Shown in pieces: positions 25,716-33,783 of a DNA stretch of 64,000 nt. The position numbers and the translations under genes are program-made. The notes below the pieces were generated by a model. That model searched no databases. It was not told where the DNA came from and was given only the letters and a program-made list of their open reading frames with translations. Numbering within the stretch: the stretch's first letter is position 1; the number at the start of each line of letters is the position of its first letter. This DNA is from Luteipulveratus mongoliensis (GTDB lineage: Bacteria; Actinomycetota; Actinomycetes; Actinomycetales; Dermatophilaceae): NCBI RefSeq assembly GCF_001190945.1, contig NZ_CP011112.1, positions 3,286,001-3,350,000 on the forward strand, written 5' to 3'.

Positions 25716-26695
25716 CACCTGGCCGCCTGGTGCAGGTCGCGGACGGCGACCAGCCGGCGTACGACACGTTCGACCAGTCCCTGCGGCTCAAGAGCGACGA
25801 CGGCTGGGCCGAACGCGGCGATCTCGTTGGCCAGCACCTCAGCGTCGCGGAACTCGACCTCGAGCTCGCTCCAGCTCCCGTCATCGGCCACCCGGAGCGC
25901 ACGACGCCGCAAGGTGTTGCCCGCGCCGACCCGCGCTCTCAGCCGGGCGGTCTGCGGCGCGCGCTCGTCCTGGGTGCCCGCGATCATCTCGACCGGGTCA
26001 TGGTCGGTGGGGACGTCGTACGACGCCGCCTTGCCCTCCCGGGCAACCTTGCCCTCGACCCGGCTGAGTCGGAAGACGCGCGGAGCCTCGCGGTCGAGGT
26101 CGTGCCCGGTGAGGTACCAGTGGCCGTGCCAGCTGGTGATCGCCCAGGGCTGGACGCGCCGCGCCTCGCCCTGAGCGCCGCGCTTGCGGTAGGAGAAGCG
26201 GATCGGCTGACGCTGGACCACGGCGTTCTTGACGGCGTCGAACGCTGGCTCACTGGTGTTGACGCGGGGCTCCAGGGCGAGCACGGAGGCCGTGTCGCGC
26301 TCGATGTCCTGAGCCTGCAGCTTGCGCATCGCCTGAGCGGCCGGCCCGCCGAGGCTGGCCTGCTGCCAGGTCCGGCTCGCGAGGCCGAGCACCGCGAGCT
26401 CGTCGGCCTCGAAGGAAATCTCGGGCAGGGCGTACTCACGCTGGTCGATGCGGTAGCCGGGCTCGTCGTCGAAGTAGGCGTCCACCGGCTCGGTCTTTAG
26501 TGGGATGCCGAGCTCGCGCAGCTCGTCCTTGTCACGCTCGAACATCCGGTCGAAGGCCTCGTCGGACACGGCCTCGCCGTACTGCGGGACGGCGCTACGG
26601 ATCCGCGCCTTCGACAACGGCTGGCGGGTGTAGAGCAGGCAGATCACCAGGTTGAGGAGGCGTTCGGTCTTGGCGGCCGGCGAAGGGGCAGGCAT
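25715..26695 (-). CDS. pafB: WYL-domain regulator PafB
   Basis: A 326-residue paralogue of the downstream pafC with the same architecture: winged HTH (AKTERLLNLVICLLYTRQPLSKARI), WYL domain (with HGHWYLTGHDLDREAPRVFRLSRVEG, about residues 175-205) and a C-terminal WCX-like domain. PafB and PafC function as a heterodimer on damage-inducible promoters in mycobacteria. No Shine-Dalgarno is present; TAGCGT lies seven bases before the ATG, so the operon message may be leaderless. The gene is separated from pafA by the DUF3866, orphan and FKBP genes, whereas in mycobacteria pafA and pafB are adjacent. Confidence 0.9.
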   Translation of the reverse strand: MPAPSPAAKTERLLNLVICLLYTRQPLSKARIRSAVPQYGEAVSDEAFDRMFERDKDELRELGIPLKTEPVDAYFDDEPGYRIDQREYALPEISFEADELAVLGLASRTWQQASLGGPAAQAMRKLQAQDIERDTASVLALEPRVNTSEPAFDAVKNAVVQRQPIRFSYRKRGAQGEARRVQPWAITSWHGHWYLTGHDLDREAPRVFRLSRVEGKVAREGKAASYDVPTDHDPVEMIAGTQDERAPQTARLRARVGAGNTLRRRALRVADDGSWSELEVEFRDAEVLANEIAAFGPAVVALEPQGLVERVVRRLVAVRDLHQAAR

Positions 26696-26702
26696 GCCCC
26701 GA

Positions 26703-26708
26703 ACGCTA
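26703..26708 (-). promoter_or_regulatory. -10 box of leaderless pafBC operon
   Basis: TAGCGT on the minus strand ends seven bases before the pafB ATG. It faces the DUF3866 promoter 15 bases away, so the two promoters must compete for space. Confidence 0.45.
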
Positions 26709-26723
26709 CCTGAGGTTTCGCAC

Positions 26724-26729
26724 TAGTGT
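26724..26729 (+). promoter_or_regulatory. -10 box of leaderless DUF3866 gene
   Basis: TAGTGT ends seven bases before the GTG at 26737. An in-frame GTG at 26728 overlaps the box and is less likely to be the start. Confidence 0.45.
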
Positions 26730-26736
26730 GCGACGT

Positions 26737-27921
26737 GTGATCCAGTGGCGAGCCGGTGTCGTGGAGTCCGAACGCAACCGCTGGAGTGGCGCGATCGAGT
26801 ACGCCGTCCGCTTGTCCGAGATCGACAGCACTGTCCGAGCCCTCGCCTACCCCGAGCTGGTGGGCGAGCCGGCCGTCGGGGACCGGGTGCTGCTCAACGT
26901 ATCTGCTCTGGAGCGCGGGCTCGGTACGGGTGGGCTGGCTCTCGTGGTCGCCATCCCCGACCGGTTGCCGGCTGACTCCCCAGTGGGGCCGGGTCACATC
27001 GTCAAGGCGCGCTACACACCGACCCAGAGCATGCTGCTCGGTGTCGATGAGCAGGAGTCGCCGCACCACGAGCTGCTGCGCGACGCGGACTCGATCGACG
27101 GCATGCCCGTCGTGGTCGCCGATCTCCACTCAGCCGTGCCCGCGATCATCGCCGGCCTCCGCGCCGGCCCCGCTGATCGAGCAGAACCCGCTGGTCGAGT
27201 AGGCGAGCCCCCTGGGTCGAGCCGTATCGAGACCAAGGTGCCTCGCGTCGCGTACGTCATGAGCGACGGCGGCGCACTGCCGATCGCGTTCTCGCGCACG
27301 GTCGCGGGACTGCGTGAGGCCGAATGGCTCGTCGGCTCAGTGACCGTCGGACAGGCCTTCGGCGGCGACCTCGAGGCGGTCAACGTGCACACCGGACTTC
27401 TCGCGGCACGTCACGTGCTGCAGGCGGATGTCGTGGTGCTGTCCCAAGGCCCGGGCAACCTGGGCACCGGCACCCGCTGGGGTTTCTCGGGAGTCGCAGC
27501 CGGCGAAGCGGTCAACGCAGCGGCCACGCTGGGCGGTCGTGCTGTTGCCTCGCTGCGCGTGTCGGAGGCCGACCCCCGCGAACGCCACCGCGGCATCTCC
27601 CACCACAGCCGGACGGCGTACGGCCGGGTCGCCCTCTCCCCCGCCGACGTGCCAGTGCCGACCTTGGACGGCGAGCTAGGCGCACTGATCGACCGGCAGG
27701 CGACCGAGCTCATCGAGCAGGCAGGCGGCCGCCTGACTCGTCACGACATCAGGATCGACGGCCTGCGTGACGCGCTGGTCGCCAGCCCGGTGCGGCTGCG
27801 CACGATGGGCCGCGACCTCGACGCCGACGAAGCGTCCTTCCTCGCGGCCGCAGCCGCCGGTCGCTACACAGCCATGGTCCTTGCACGGTCGAGCACAGAG
27901 CGGGCCGACTCAGGTTCCTGA
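26737..27921 (+). CDS. DUF3866 family protein carrying an internal palindromic repeat
   Basis: A 394-residue actinobacterial protein of unknown function, assigned to DUF3866 by its N-terminus (IQWRAGVVESERNRWSGAIEYAV), the YVMSDGGALPIAFSRTV segment and the QGPGNLGTGTRWGFSG glycine-rich stretch; the latter suggests a nucleotide or phosphate site, which is inference. Residues about 152-167 are encoded by a repeat element typical of intergenic DNA, giving GRVGEPPGSSRIETK between an otherwise ordered domain boundary; the reading frame is kept. It is divergent from pafB, with whose promoter it shares 41 bases. The GTG at 26737 is chosen on the -10 spacing; 26728 is an alternative. A 14-bp hairpin overlaps the stop. 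Confidence 0.75.
   Translation: MIQWRAGVVESERNRWSGAIEYAVRLSEIDSTVRALAYPELVGEPAVGDRVLLNVSALERGLGTGGLALVVAIPDRLPADSPVGPGHIVKARYTPTQSMLLGVDEQESPHHELLRDADSIDGMPVVVADLHSAVPAIIAGLRAGPADRAEPAGRVGEPPGSSRIETKVPRVAYVMSDGGALPIAFSRTVAGLREAEWLVGSVTVGQAFGGDLEAVNVHTGLLAARHVLQADVVVLSQGPGNLGTGTRWGFSGVAAGEAVNAAATLGGRAVASLRVSEADPRERHRGISHHSRTAYGRVALSPADVPVPTLDGELGALIDRQATELIEQAGGRLTRHDIRIDGLRDALVASPVRLRTMGRDLDADEASFLAAAAAGRYTAMVLARSSTERADSGS
27191..27235 (+). repeat. REP-like palindromic element inside a coding region
   Basis: Left arm TGGTCGAGTAGGCGAGCC (27192-27209) and right arm GAGCCGTATCGAGACCA (27219-27235) match the arms of a palindromic repeat I recognise as abundant between genes in many high-GC actinobacteria. 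The element is 45 bases long and keeps the host frame. A degenerate CTGATCGAGCAG lies just before it at 27172-27183. I saw no second clear copy in this window. Confidence 0.6.
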
Positions 27922-27937
27922 GCCGGCCCGCTCTGTG
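27894..27937 (+). terminator. Terminator hairpin overlapping the DUF3866 stop
   Basis: CACAGAGCGGGCCG (27894-27907) and CGGCCCGCTCTGTG (27924-27937) form a perfect 14-bp stem, with an inner CTCAG/CTGAG hairpin. The stop codon lies within the structure; it can also end the convergent gene at 27999. Confidence 0.75.
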
Positions 27938-27998
27938 TCAGAAGATCGAGCGGCGCAACACGGCCGCCTGATATGCGTACTAGGTCACTCCGAGCGGA

Positions 27999-28499
27999 TC
28001 ACACTCCACACCAGAGTTGCCGCTCAATGTAGATCTTCTCAGCACCATCGAAAACGCCGATAATGTCCACATCGATCACGGTTCGCCACGTCCCCTTCAC
28101 CACAATGCTGGTGCATCCGTTCTTGGTCGTGACCTTATTGCGCGAACCAGGCTTAAGGATTTTTGAGGCGGAGGCACGTTGTACCCACTTTCCGCCCTTT
28201 TTAGCCTGTAGCCAGATCGTCACCCGCGCCGTCTTGCCCGATCCCGCGTACTTCACCCACCAACCAGAACCCTGGGCCGCGTAATAGCCGCTCTTAACGA
28301 GCGTCGTGTCCCCAAAGGTCTTGTAAACACCCGCTCCCATCGGCTCAACCGACTGCGCCGGACTGACCGTTTGGACCCTTGAGTGCGCGTTCGAATCCGA
28401 TGCTTTGGCGGTAACTGTGGTCGCCGCACCCGCGCTGCCTGCACTCGCAGCGGCAACCGCAAGGGAAGTGACCAAGACGGAAGTGACTCTGTGATTCAT
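27999..28499 (-). CDS. Secreted orphan protein of atypical base composition
   Basis: A 166-residue exported protein I do not recognise. Residues 1-25 form a Sec signal peptide ending SAGAA. The mature part is beta-rich (GVYKTFGDTTLVKSGYYAAQGSGWWVKYAGSG) with several aromatic residues, many lysines and two cysteines (NGCTSIVV and the terminal LWCGV) that could pair. Its codon use is visibly richer in A and T than neighbours (many AAA/AAG, ATT, TTT and GAT codons), suggesting acquisition from elsewhere. GGGGG lies five bases before the ATG. It sits alone between two hairpins, among conserved housekeeping genes. A secreted inhibitor or toxin-like protein is possible but unsupported. Confidence 0.75.
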   Translation of the reverse strand: MNHRVTSVLVTSLAVAAASAGSAGAATTVTAKASDSNAHSRVQTVSPAQSVEPMGAGVYKTFGDTTLVKSGYYAAQGSGWWVKYAGSGKTARVTIWLQAKKGGKWVQRASASKILKPGSRNKVTTKNGCTSIVVKGTWRTVIDVDIIGVFDGAEKIYIERQLWCGV

Positions 28500-28517
28500 A
28501 TAAGCCCCCTGTGATGT

Positions 28518-28553
28518 TCGAAACCGCCGGACTTGTGTGCCCGGCGGTTTCGA
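28518..28553 (-). terminator. Terminator after the FKBP gene
   Basis: TCGAAACCGCCGG (28518-28530) and CCGGCGGTTTCGA (28541-28553) form a perfect 13-bp stem with a 10-base loop, ahead of the orphan secreted gene on the same strand. Confidence 0.75.
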
Positions 28554-28606
28554 CCATAGATCGGGTCGACCGATCGACCTGCATCAGCTTCCGGTTGTGG
28601 AAATCT

Positions 28607-29026
28607 TCAGCTCAGGCCGAAGGCAGATCCGGCGCCAGGCTTGTTGGTGCTGACCAGGTCGACGACGAAGATCAGCGTCTCGCCGCCCTTGATGGCGGCG
28701 CCGGCGCCGTGGTCGCCGTAGCCCAGCTCGGGCGGGATGACCAGCTTGCGGCGGCCACCGACCTTCATGCCGACGATGCCCTGGTCCCAGCCCTGGATGA
28801 CCTGGCCGACACCGACCTGGAAGTCCAGCGGCGTACCGCGGTTCCAGGAGGCGTCGAACTCCTCACCCGTGGACCAGGCGACACCGACGTAGTGCGCCTT
28901 GATCTGGTGGCCGGCCTCGGCCGCCGGGCCATCGCCCTCGGTGATGTCCTCGACGACCAGCTCGGTGGGCGGGTTGTCGCCCGGGAAGTCGATCTCCGGC
29001 TTGGTCGTGGTGGGGTCGAACGGCAT
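28607..29026 (-). CDS. FKBP-type peptidyl-prolyl isomerase (cytoplasmic)
   Basis: A 139-residue single-domain FKBP catalysing proline cis-trans isomerisation. Active-site residues typical of FK506-binding proteins are visible: HYVGVAWSTGEEFDASWNRGTPLDFQVG, then VIQGWDQGIVGMKVGGRRKLVIPPELGYGD and a final TLIFVVDLVS strand. There is no signal peptide. It lies downstream of the exported tandem FKBP and pafA in the order pafA, FKBP lipoprotein, FKBP, which is seen in other actinobacteria. GCAAGGAGC precedes the ATG. Confidence 0.93.
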   Translation of the reverse strand: MPFDPTTTKPEIDFPGDNPPTELVVEDITEGDGPAAEAGHQIKAHYVGVAWSTGEEFDASWNRGTPLDFQVGVGQVIQGWDQGIVGMKVGGRRKLVIPPELGYGDHGAGAAIKGGETLIFVVDLVSTNKPGAGSAFGLS

Positions 29027-29064
29027 TGCTGCTCCTTGCGATTCGTCAGGTCAGGGTGCGGCGG

Positions 29065-30084
29065 TCAGATCGCTGCCAGGATGTCGACGACGAAGACCAT
29101 GGTGTCCGTCGGCTTAATCGCCCACGACCCGTCCTGGTTCTTCTTGCCGGTCTTGCCATATCCCTCAGCGGGCGGCACAACAATCAGAACTCGACTGCCG
29201 ACGGTTTGACCGACGAGCGTCTTGTCCCAACCTGCGATGACCTGACCCGCACCGATCTGGAACGGGACCGGCTGGCCCTGCTTGGCCGCAGCGTCGAAGA
29301 CGGCGCCGCCCCACACCTGGCCGGTGTAATTGGAGAGCAGCTGCTGCCCTGCAATAACCTTCGGTCCCGTGCCCTTGATCAGCACCTGTGACTTGAGCGT
29401 CGTTGGGGGCTTCGAACCCTTGGCCACGGTGATCTTGGCCTGCTTCACCGGGCCTGCAGGCACGGAGACCTCGGGCATACCCGGATCGGTCTTGGCCTGA
29501 GTGCCCTTGACCTCGCTGAGCAGCTCAGTCGCATCGTTGACCTTGAGGTAGAAGATCATCGTGTCCTTGGCGGTGATCTTCATCTGCGGGTTGCCCTGCG
29601 GACCGAAGCCCTCGGCGGGCGGCACCGCGACGACGATCTCGCTGCCGACCTGCTGGCCCTTCAGCGCCTGGGTCAGACCCGGGAACGTCTTCTTGTCACC
29701 GAGGTTGAACGCCGCGCTCGGCTTGCCGAACGTCGTCTCGATGGTCTTGCCGGTGGTGCCGTTGACCGCGACGTACGAGACGTACGCGATGTCCTTGGCG
29801 GTCGTCTTCTTGCCGCTGCCGGGCTTGAGCACCTTGGTCGTGGTCTTGTTGACCTGGAAGGGCGCCTTGGCAACCTTCACGGCCGGAGCGTTCGGCTTCG
29901 GCGTACTGACGGAGACGTCACTGATCGGGGCCACCTTGTCGGGCGCGACGGTCAGCGGACTCGCCGGACTGGCCGAGCTCGACTTCGATGAGGACTTCGC
30001 GTCCTTGCTGTCGTCTCCGCAAGCGGTCAGAAGAGCAAGCGGGAGGATGCCGGCAGCAAGGAGCCGGACACGGGTGGAACGCAC
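29065..30084 (-). CDS. Exported FKBP-type isomerase lipoprotein with tandem domains
   Basis: A 339-residue lipoprotein: residues 1-21 end in the lipobox LLTAC, followed by a Ser/Asp-rich linker. Two FKBP domains follow. The first (about residues 85-185, ending in the MIFYLKV strand) has FPGLTQALKGQQVGSEIVVAVPPAEGFG, and the second (about 225-339) has YTGQVWGGAVFDAAAKQGQ and VIAGWDKTLVGQTVGSRVLIVVPPAEGYG. The first domain lacks the usual VIxGW Trp (FPGLTQAL instead), so it may be a chaperone or weak isomerase; the second is canonical. GTG at 30084 was chosen over an upstream start that would bury the signal peptide. It is likely an Lnt substrate. Confidence 0.88.
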   Translation of the reverse strand: MRSTRVRLLAAGILPLALLTACGDDSKDAKSSSKSSSASPASPLTVAPDKVAPISDVSVSTPKPNAPAVKVAKAPFQVNKTTTKVLKPGSGKKTTAKDIAYVSYVAVNGTTGKTIETTFGKPSAAFNLGDKKTFPGLTQALKGQQVGSEIVVAVPPAEGFGPQGNPQMKITAKDTMIFYLKVNDATELLSEVKGTQAKTDPGMPEVSVPAGPVKQAKITVAKGSKPPTTLKSQVLIKGTGPKVIAGQQLLSNYTGQVWGGAVFDAAAKQGQPVPFQIGAGQVIAGWDKTLVGQTVGSRVLIVVPPAEGYGKTGKKNQDGSWAIKPTDTMVFVVDILAAI

Positions 30085-30197
30085 AGGTGAACCCTTGAGA
30101 TCGGGGACGACGGGACAGCACACCATAACCCGCTCGACCTTGACGTTCGCTGGACACGACAGGCCTTGTCGTACGGCGACGGGTCAGGCGGTTCCGT

Positions 30198-31559
30198 TCA
30201 CATCCCGTCGATGAGCCGCTGGACTCGTTGGTCGTGGGAGGAGAACGGGTCCTTGCACAGCACCGTGCGTTGGGCCTGATCGTTGAGCTTGAGGTGCACC
30301 CAGTCAACGGTGAAGTCGCGACGCTTCGCCTGTGCGGCCCGGATGAAGTCACCGCGCAGCTTGGCCCGGGTGGTCTGCGGCGGGAACGTCTTGGCCTCGA
30401 AGATCTCAACATCGGTGGCCACCCGGGCGGCCATGCCGCGCTTCTGCAGGAGGTAGAACAGGCCGCGGCGGCGGTTGATGTCGTGGTAGGCGAGGTCCAG
30501 CTGGAGCATCCGCGCGTCGTCCAGCCCGAGGCCGTGCTTGGCGGAGTACTGGTCGAGCAGCTTGTGCTTGATGACCCAGTCGATCTCGGTGTCGACCAGA
30601 CCCAGGTTGCTGGTCTCGATGGCCGTCAGCGTGCGCTGCCACAGGTCCAGGACGCGCTTGATCAGCGGATCGGTCAGGCCCTGCTGGTCGACGTAGGTCT
30701 GCGCCTTCTCGAAGAACTCCATCTGCAGCTGCAGCGCCGACAGCTCGCGCCCGTTGGCCAGCCGGACCGGCTTGCGCCCCGTGACGTCATGGCTGATCTC
30801 ACGGATCGCGCGGATCGGGTTCTCCAGGCTCAGGTCCCGCATGGCGACACCGTCCTCGATCATCCGCAGCACCAGGTCGGCCGAGCCGACCTTGAGCAGG
30901 GTGGTGGTCTCGCTCATGTTGGAGTCGCCAACGATGACGTGCAGGCGGCGGTAGCGCTCGGCGTCGGCGTGCGGCTCATCGCGGGTGTTGATGATGGGCC
31001 GCGACCGCGTGGTGGCGCTCGAGACGCCCTCCCAGATGTGGTCGGCGCGCTGGCTGACGCAGAACGTGGGGGTGTGGCCGAGCATGGTGATCTTGCCGGC
31101 GCCGCAGGTGATCTGACGACTCACCAGGAACGGGATCAGGATGTCGCTGATCTTCTGGAACTCACCCTGCCTGCTGATCAGGAAGTTCTCGTGGCAGCCG
31201 TAGGAGTTGCCGGCGGAGTCGGTGTTGTTCTTGAAGACGTAGATCTGACCCTCGATGCCCTCATCGCGGAGACGCGCCTGAGCGTCCTCCACCAGGCCCT
31301 CGATGATCCGCTCCCCCGCCTTGTCGTGCACGACCAGCTGATGCACGTCGTCGCACTCGGCGGTCGCGAACTCCGGGTGGCTGCCGACGTCGAGATAGAG
31401 CCGCGCACCGTTGCCGAGGAAGACGTTGCTGGAGCGGCCCCAGCTGACGACCTTGCGGAACAGGTAGCGCGCGACCTCGTCAGGCGTGAGCCGGCGCTGA
31501 CCGTCGAAGGTGCACGTGACGCCGTACTCGTTCTCGATCCCGAAGATGCGCCGATCCAT
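30198..31559 (-). CDS. pafA: Pup-protein ligase PafA
   Basis: A 453-residue carboxylate-amine ligase joining the C-terminal Glu of Pup to substrate lysines. It opens with [16 protein letters not shown], the glutamine-synthetase-like ATP/Mg site, followed by [17 protein letters not shown], which holds the catalytic Asp/Glu cluster. [18 protein letters not shown] and [13 protein letters not shown] are shared with Dop. PafA is distinguished from Dop by the missing Dop loop near the active site. TAAGGT lies six bases before the ATG and no ribosome site is seen. The gene is separated from prcA by a 7-kb insertion of unrelated genes. Confidence 0.95.
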   Translation of the reverse strand: MDRRIFGIENEYGVTCTFDGQRRLTPDEVARYLFRKVVSWGRSSNVFLGNGARLYLDVGSHPEFATAECDDVHQLVVHDKAGERIIEGLVEDAQARLRDEGIEGQIYVFKNNTDSAGNSYGCHENFLISRQGEFQKISDILIPFLVSRQITCGAGKITMLGHTPTFCVSQRADHIWEGVSSATTRSRPIINTRDEPHADAERYRRLHVIVGDSNMSETTTLLKVGSADLVLRMIEDGVAMRDLSLENPIRAIREISHDVTGRKPVRLANGRELSALQLQMEFFEKAQTYVDQQGLTDPLIKRVLDLWQRTLTAIETSNLGLVDTEIDWVIKHKLLDQYSAKHGLGLDDARMLQLDLAYHDINRRRGLFYLLQKRGMAARVATDVEIFEAKTFPPQTTRAKLRGDFIRAAQAKRRDFTVDWVHLKLNDQAQRTVLCKDPFSSHDQRVQRLIDGM

Positions 31560-31565
31560 GTCACG

Positions 31566-31571
31566 ACCTTA
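31566..31571 (-). promoter_or_regulatory. -10 box of leaderless pafA
   Basis: TAAGGT on the minus strand ends six bases before the ATG at 31559, without a Shine-Dalgarno. Confidence 0.5.
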
Positions 31572-31656
31572 GTCGCGCAACCCGATCCGCGAACCCGAAG
31601 CCACGCGTCGAGGCGCCCCCTGCGGGCCTCGTGCGCGGCGTTCGGCCGGTGCCGTC

Positions 31657-32589
31657 TCAGCGGGTGAGCAGATCCCAGGTCTTCGGTCCCGGGTAGCCGT
31701 CTGCGCCACTGCCCGTCCAGCCCTGAGCCAGCTGGAAGTCACGCACGTTGAGGCGGGTCGCCTCGGTGAACAGGTCGTTCGGGCGGCTCGCATCATCCGG
31801 GTGCCGCGTGTAGCAGGCGCGGACGAGGGCCAGGTGGAGCATCCGGACGCTTGGGTCGGAGTGGCCGATCTGGAAGGCGTCGCGGCCGGGGAACGCCGGC
31901 GGCGTAATGCGGGCATCAGCCTCGGCACGCAAACCCGGTCCGGTGTTCTTGACCCAGTCCAGCAGGTCGGGTCCGGGGCACTCGGTGTCGTAGTGCGCGT
32001 GGTGGCTGCTCACCTCAAGCGCGTGCAGGATCCGACCGCCGCCCGGACGCGCCTCGGCGAGCACCTGGTTTGCCCGGCGGTACAGCGCGGCCAGCGCATC
32101 GAGGGCCTCCCTCGAGGGTCCGGTGCCCTCGCGGATGTGCACCTGCGCCGAGATGGCCGGCGTGTTGAAACCTTCGACGGCACCCGCCAGCAGGTCCCAG
32201 CCGCGTCCCTCGTAGATCTCGCCGTGCTGGGTGATCACGAAGTTGTACTCGATGCCGGGGCCGTCGTCGTCCTTGGCGATCTCGTGCATCTGCTTCGGGG
32301 CGCCAGGACCGTTCTCGATCTCGTCACCGGCAACGATGTCCTTCACCCAGTTGCGCTTGGGTCCCTGCCAGTGGACGACGAAGGTGGTCCGTTCGGCGCG
32401 GTCGACCTCCGGGACCGGCTTCGCCCAGCCGTCGAAGCCCCAGCTGTCCCGGGACTGGATGAGATCGTCGGCGCTGGCGTGACCGGCGAGGCTCAGTGCA
32501 CCAGCTGCCGACAGAGCGGTTGCTGATGCGCCGATACTCACCGTCTTGATGAGGTCTCGACGGGACATCCCCGTGATTCGGTGACTCAT
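31657..32589 (-). CDS. Tat-exported N-acetylmuramoyl-L-alanine amidase (PGRP/amidase_2)
   Basis: A 310-residue cell-wall hydrolase. The Tat signal RITGMSRRDLIK precedes a hydrophobic stretch ending near residue 40. The amidase_2/PGRP domain (about 55-200) shows a zinc His in TTFVVHWQGP, IEYNFVITQHGEIYEGRGWDLLAGA, and the second His and Cys in SSHHAHYDTECPGPDLL. A C-terminal peptidoglycan-binding-like repeat has VRDFQLAQGWTGSGADGYPGPKTWDLL (about 275-308). It is exported folded by Tat, unusual for such enzymes but known in actinobacteria. GGGAGAG precedes the ATG at 32589; longer in-frame extensions lack support. It lies between pafA and the epimerase gene. Confidence 0.87.
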   Translation of the reverse strand: MSHRITGMSRRDLIKTVSIGASATALSAAGALSLAGHASADDLIQSRDSWGFDGWAKPVPEVDRAERTTFVVHWQGPKRNWVKDIVAGDEIENGPGAPKQMHEIAKDDDGPGIEYNFVITQHGEIYEGRGWDLLAGAVEGFNTPAISAQVHIREGTGPSREALDALAALYRRANQVLAEARPGGGRILHALEVSSHHAHYDTECPGPDLLDWVKNTGPGLRAEADARITPPAFPGRDAFQIGHSDPSVRMLHLALVRACYTRHPDDASRPNDLFTEATRLNVRDFQLAQGWTGSGADGYPGPKTWDLLTR

Positions 32590-32751
32590 GACTCTCCCTG
32601 TGGCACGTCGCGCCGGTCGATCCGAAGCTGCTGCCCGGTGTCTGACCTCCTCGGCACGCATCGGGTTCCCTTGCGTTGTCCGGCGGATGCTCGATCTGCT
32701 CAGAGCAAAGGAGGCTGGCGCCCGACTGGTCGTCTGTGATCGGCTTCCGCC

Positions 32752-33759
32752 ATGAGACTTCTGGTGCTTGGTGGCACGGCTTGGCTCGGTTCGTACGCCG
32801 TACGCGAGGCACTCGCCCGCGGTCACGAGGTCGTGTGCCTGGCTCGCGGCGAGTCCGGTGCGGTCCCTGATGGGGCGACGCTCGTGCAGGGCGACCGCTC
32901 GACGGTGGAGGGCTACGGCGCCCTGTCGGGTGACTTCGATGCCGCGATCGATGTGACGCGGTTCCCGGTCCATATGCGAACAGCGTTGGAGGCATTGGCA
33001 ACTCGCGTCAATCACTGGGTCTTCGTGTCGTCCTGCTCGGTGTATGCCACGCACGACGTCCCCGGCGCAGACGAGTCAGCACCGTTGCTCCCGGCGCTCG
33101 AAGGCGACGAGTGGACGATGGAGGTCTACGGGGAGGGCAAGGTGGCCTGCGAACAAGCCCTGCTGGACGCGGTCGGCCCGGGCCGCGCGACCATCGTTCG
33201 CAGCGGACTCATCGCAGGGCCTGACGACATCAGTGACCGAACGGGCTACTGGCCGCTGCGTTTTGCGCATCCGTCCACAGATGACGGATCGGTCCTCGTG
33301 CCCGACGCGCCTGACCTGCAGACAGAGATCATCGACGGTCGCGATCTGGCAGCCTGGCTGGTCACGTGCGCCGAGCAGACCACCGCCGGCATCTTCAATG
33401 CGTCCGGTCGGGCGCAGCCCTTCCCAGAGCTGATCGATGTCGTACGACGCACGGTCGGACATGACGGACCGACTGTGCTCGTCGACCAGGAGTGGCTGAG
33501 CGAGCACGGAGTGGAGCCGTGGGCCGGCGAGAACTCGCTGCCGCTGTGGCTCCCGCTCCCGGAGTACGCCGGTTTCATGGCGCGCTCCAGCGAGGCGGCG
33601 TACGCCCATGGCCTGGTCACCCGTCCCCTCGCCGAGACCGTCCGCGACGGCCTCGAGTGGGAGCTGCGCGCCGGGCCCGGACGCAAACGCAAGGCCGGGC
33701 TGAGTCCCAGCGCCGAGGCGGAGCTCATCGCCCAGAAGCGGCAAGAGGATGACGACTGA
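32752..33759 (+). CDS. NAD-dependent epimerase/dehydratase family protein
   Basis: A 335-residue extended SDR-like protein. The N-terminal Rossmann motif LVLGGTAWLGSYAV is atypical (GGT-x-WLG) but NAD-binding. HWVFVSSCSVYA resembles the VSS-x-SVY strand, and YGEGKVACEQALL contains the catalytic Tyr-x3-Lys. The C-terminal part is acidic and ends EAELIAQKRQEDDD. It resembles isoflavone-reductase or sugar-epimerase branches without clear specificity. It is oriented opposite to the neighbouring amidase and DinB genes and its ribosome site is unclear. Function unknown. Confidence 0.8.
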   Translation: MRLLVLGGTAWLGSYAVREALARGHEVVCLARGESGAVPDGATLVQGDRSTVEGYGALSGDFDAAIDVTRFPVHMRTALEALATRVNHWVFVSSCSVYATHDVPGADESAPLLPALEGDEWTMEVYGEGKVACEQALLDAVGPGRATIVRSGLIAGPDDISDRTGYWPLRFAHPSTDDGSVLVPDAPDLQTEIIDGRDLAAWLVTCAEQTTAGIFNASGRAQPFPELIDVVRRTVGHDGPTVLVDQEWLSEHGVEPWAGENSLPLWLPLPEYAGFMARSSEAAYAHGLVTRPLAETVRDGLEWELRAGPGRKRKAGLSPSAEAELIAQKRQEDDD

Positions 33760-33783
33760 CGAGCAGACATCCGTCGGTCAGTA

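Noticed and set aside
27172-27235. Remnant of an insertion sequence
   Set aside because: No transposase fragment or target duplication is visible; a short palindromic repeat explains it better.
30228-31667. Antisense 479-residue frame opposite pafA
   Set aside because: Shadow of a conserved gene without domain or ribosome site support.
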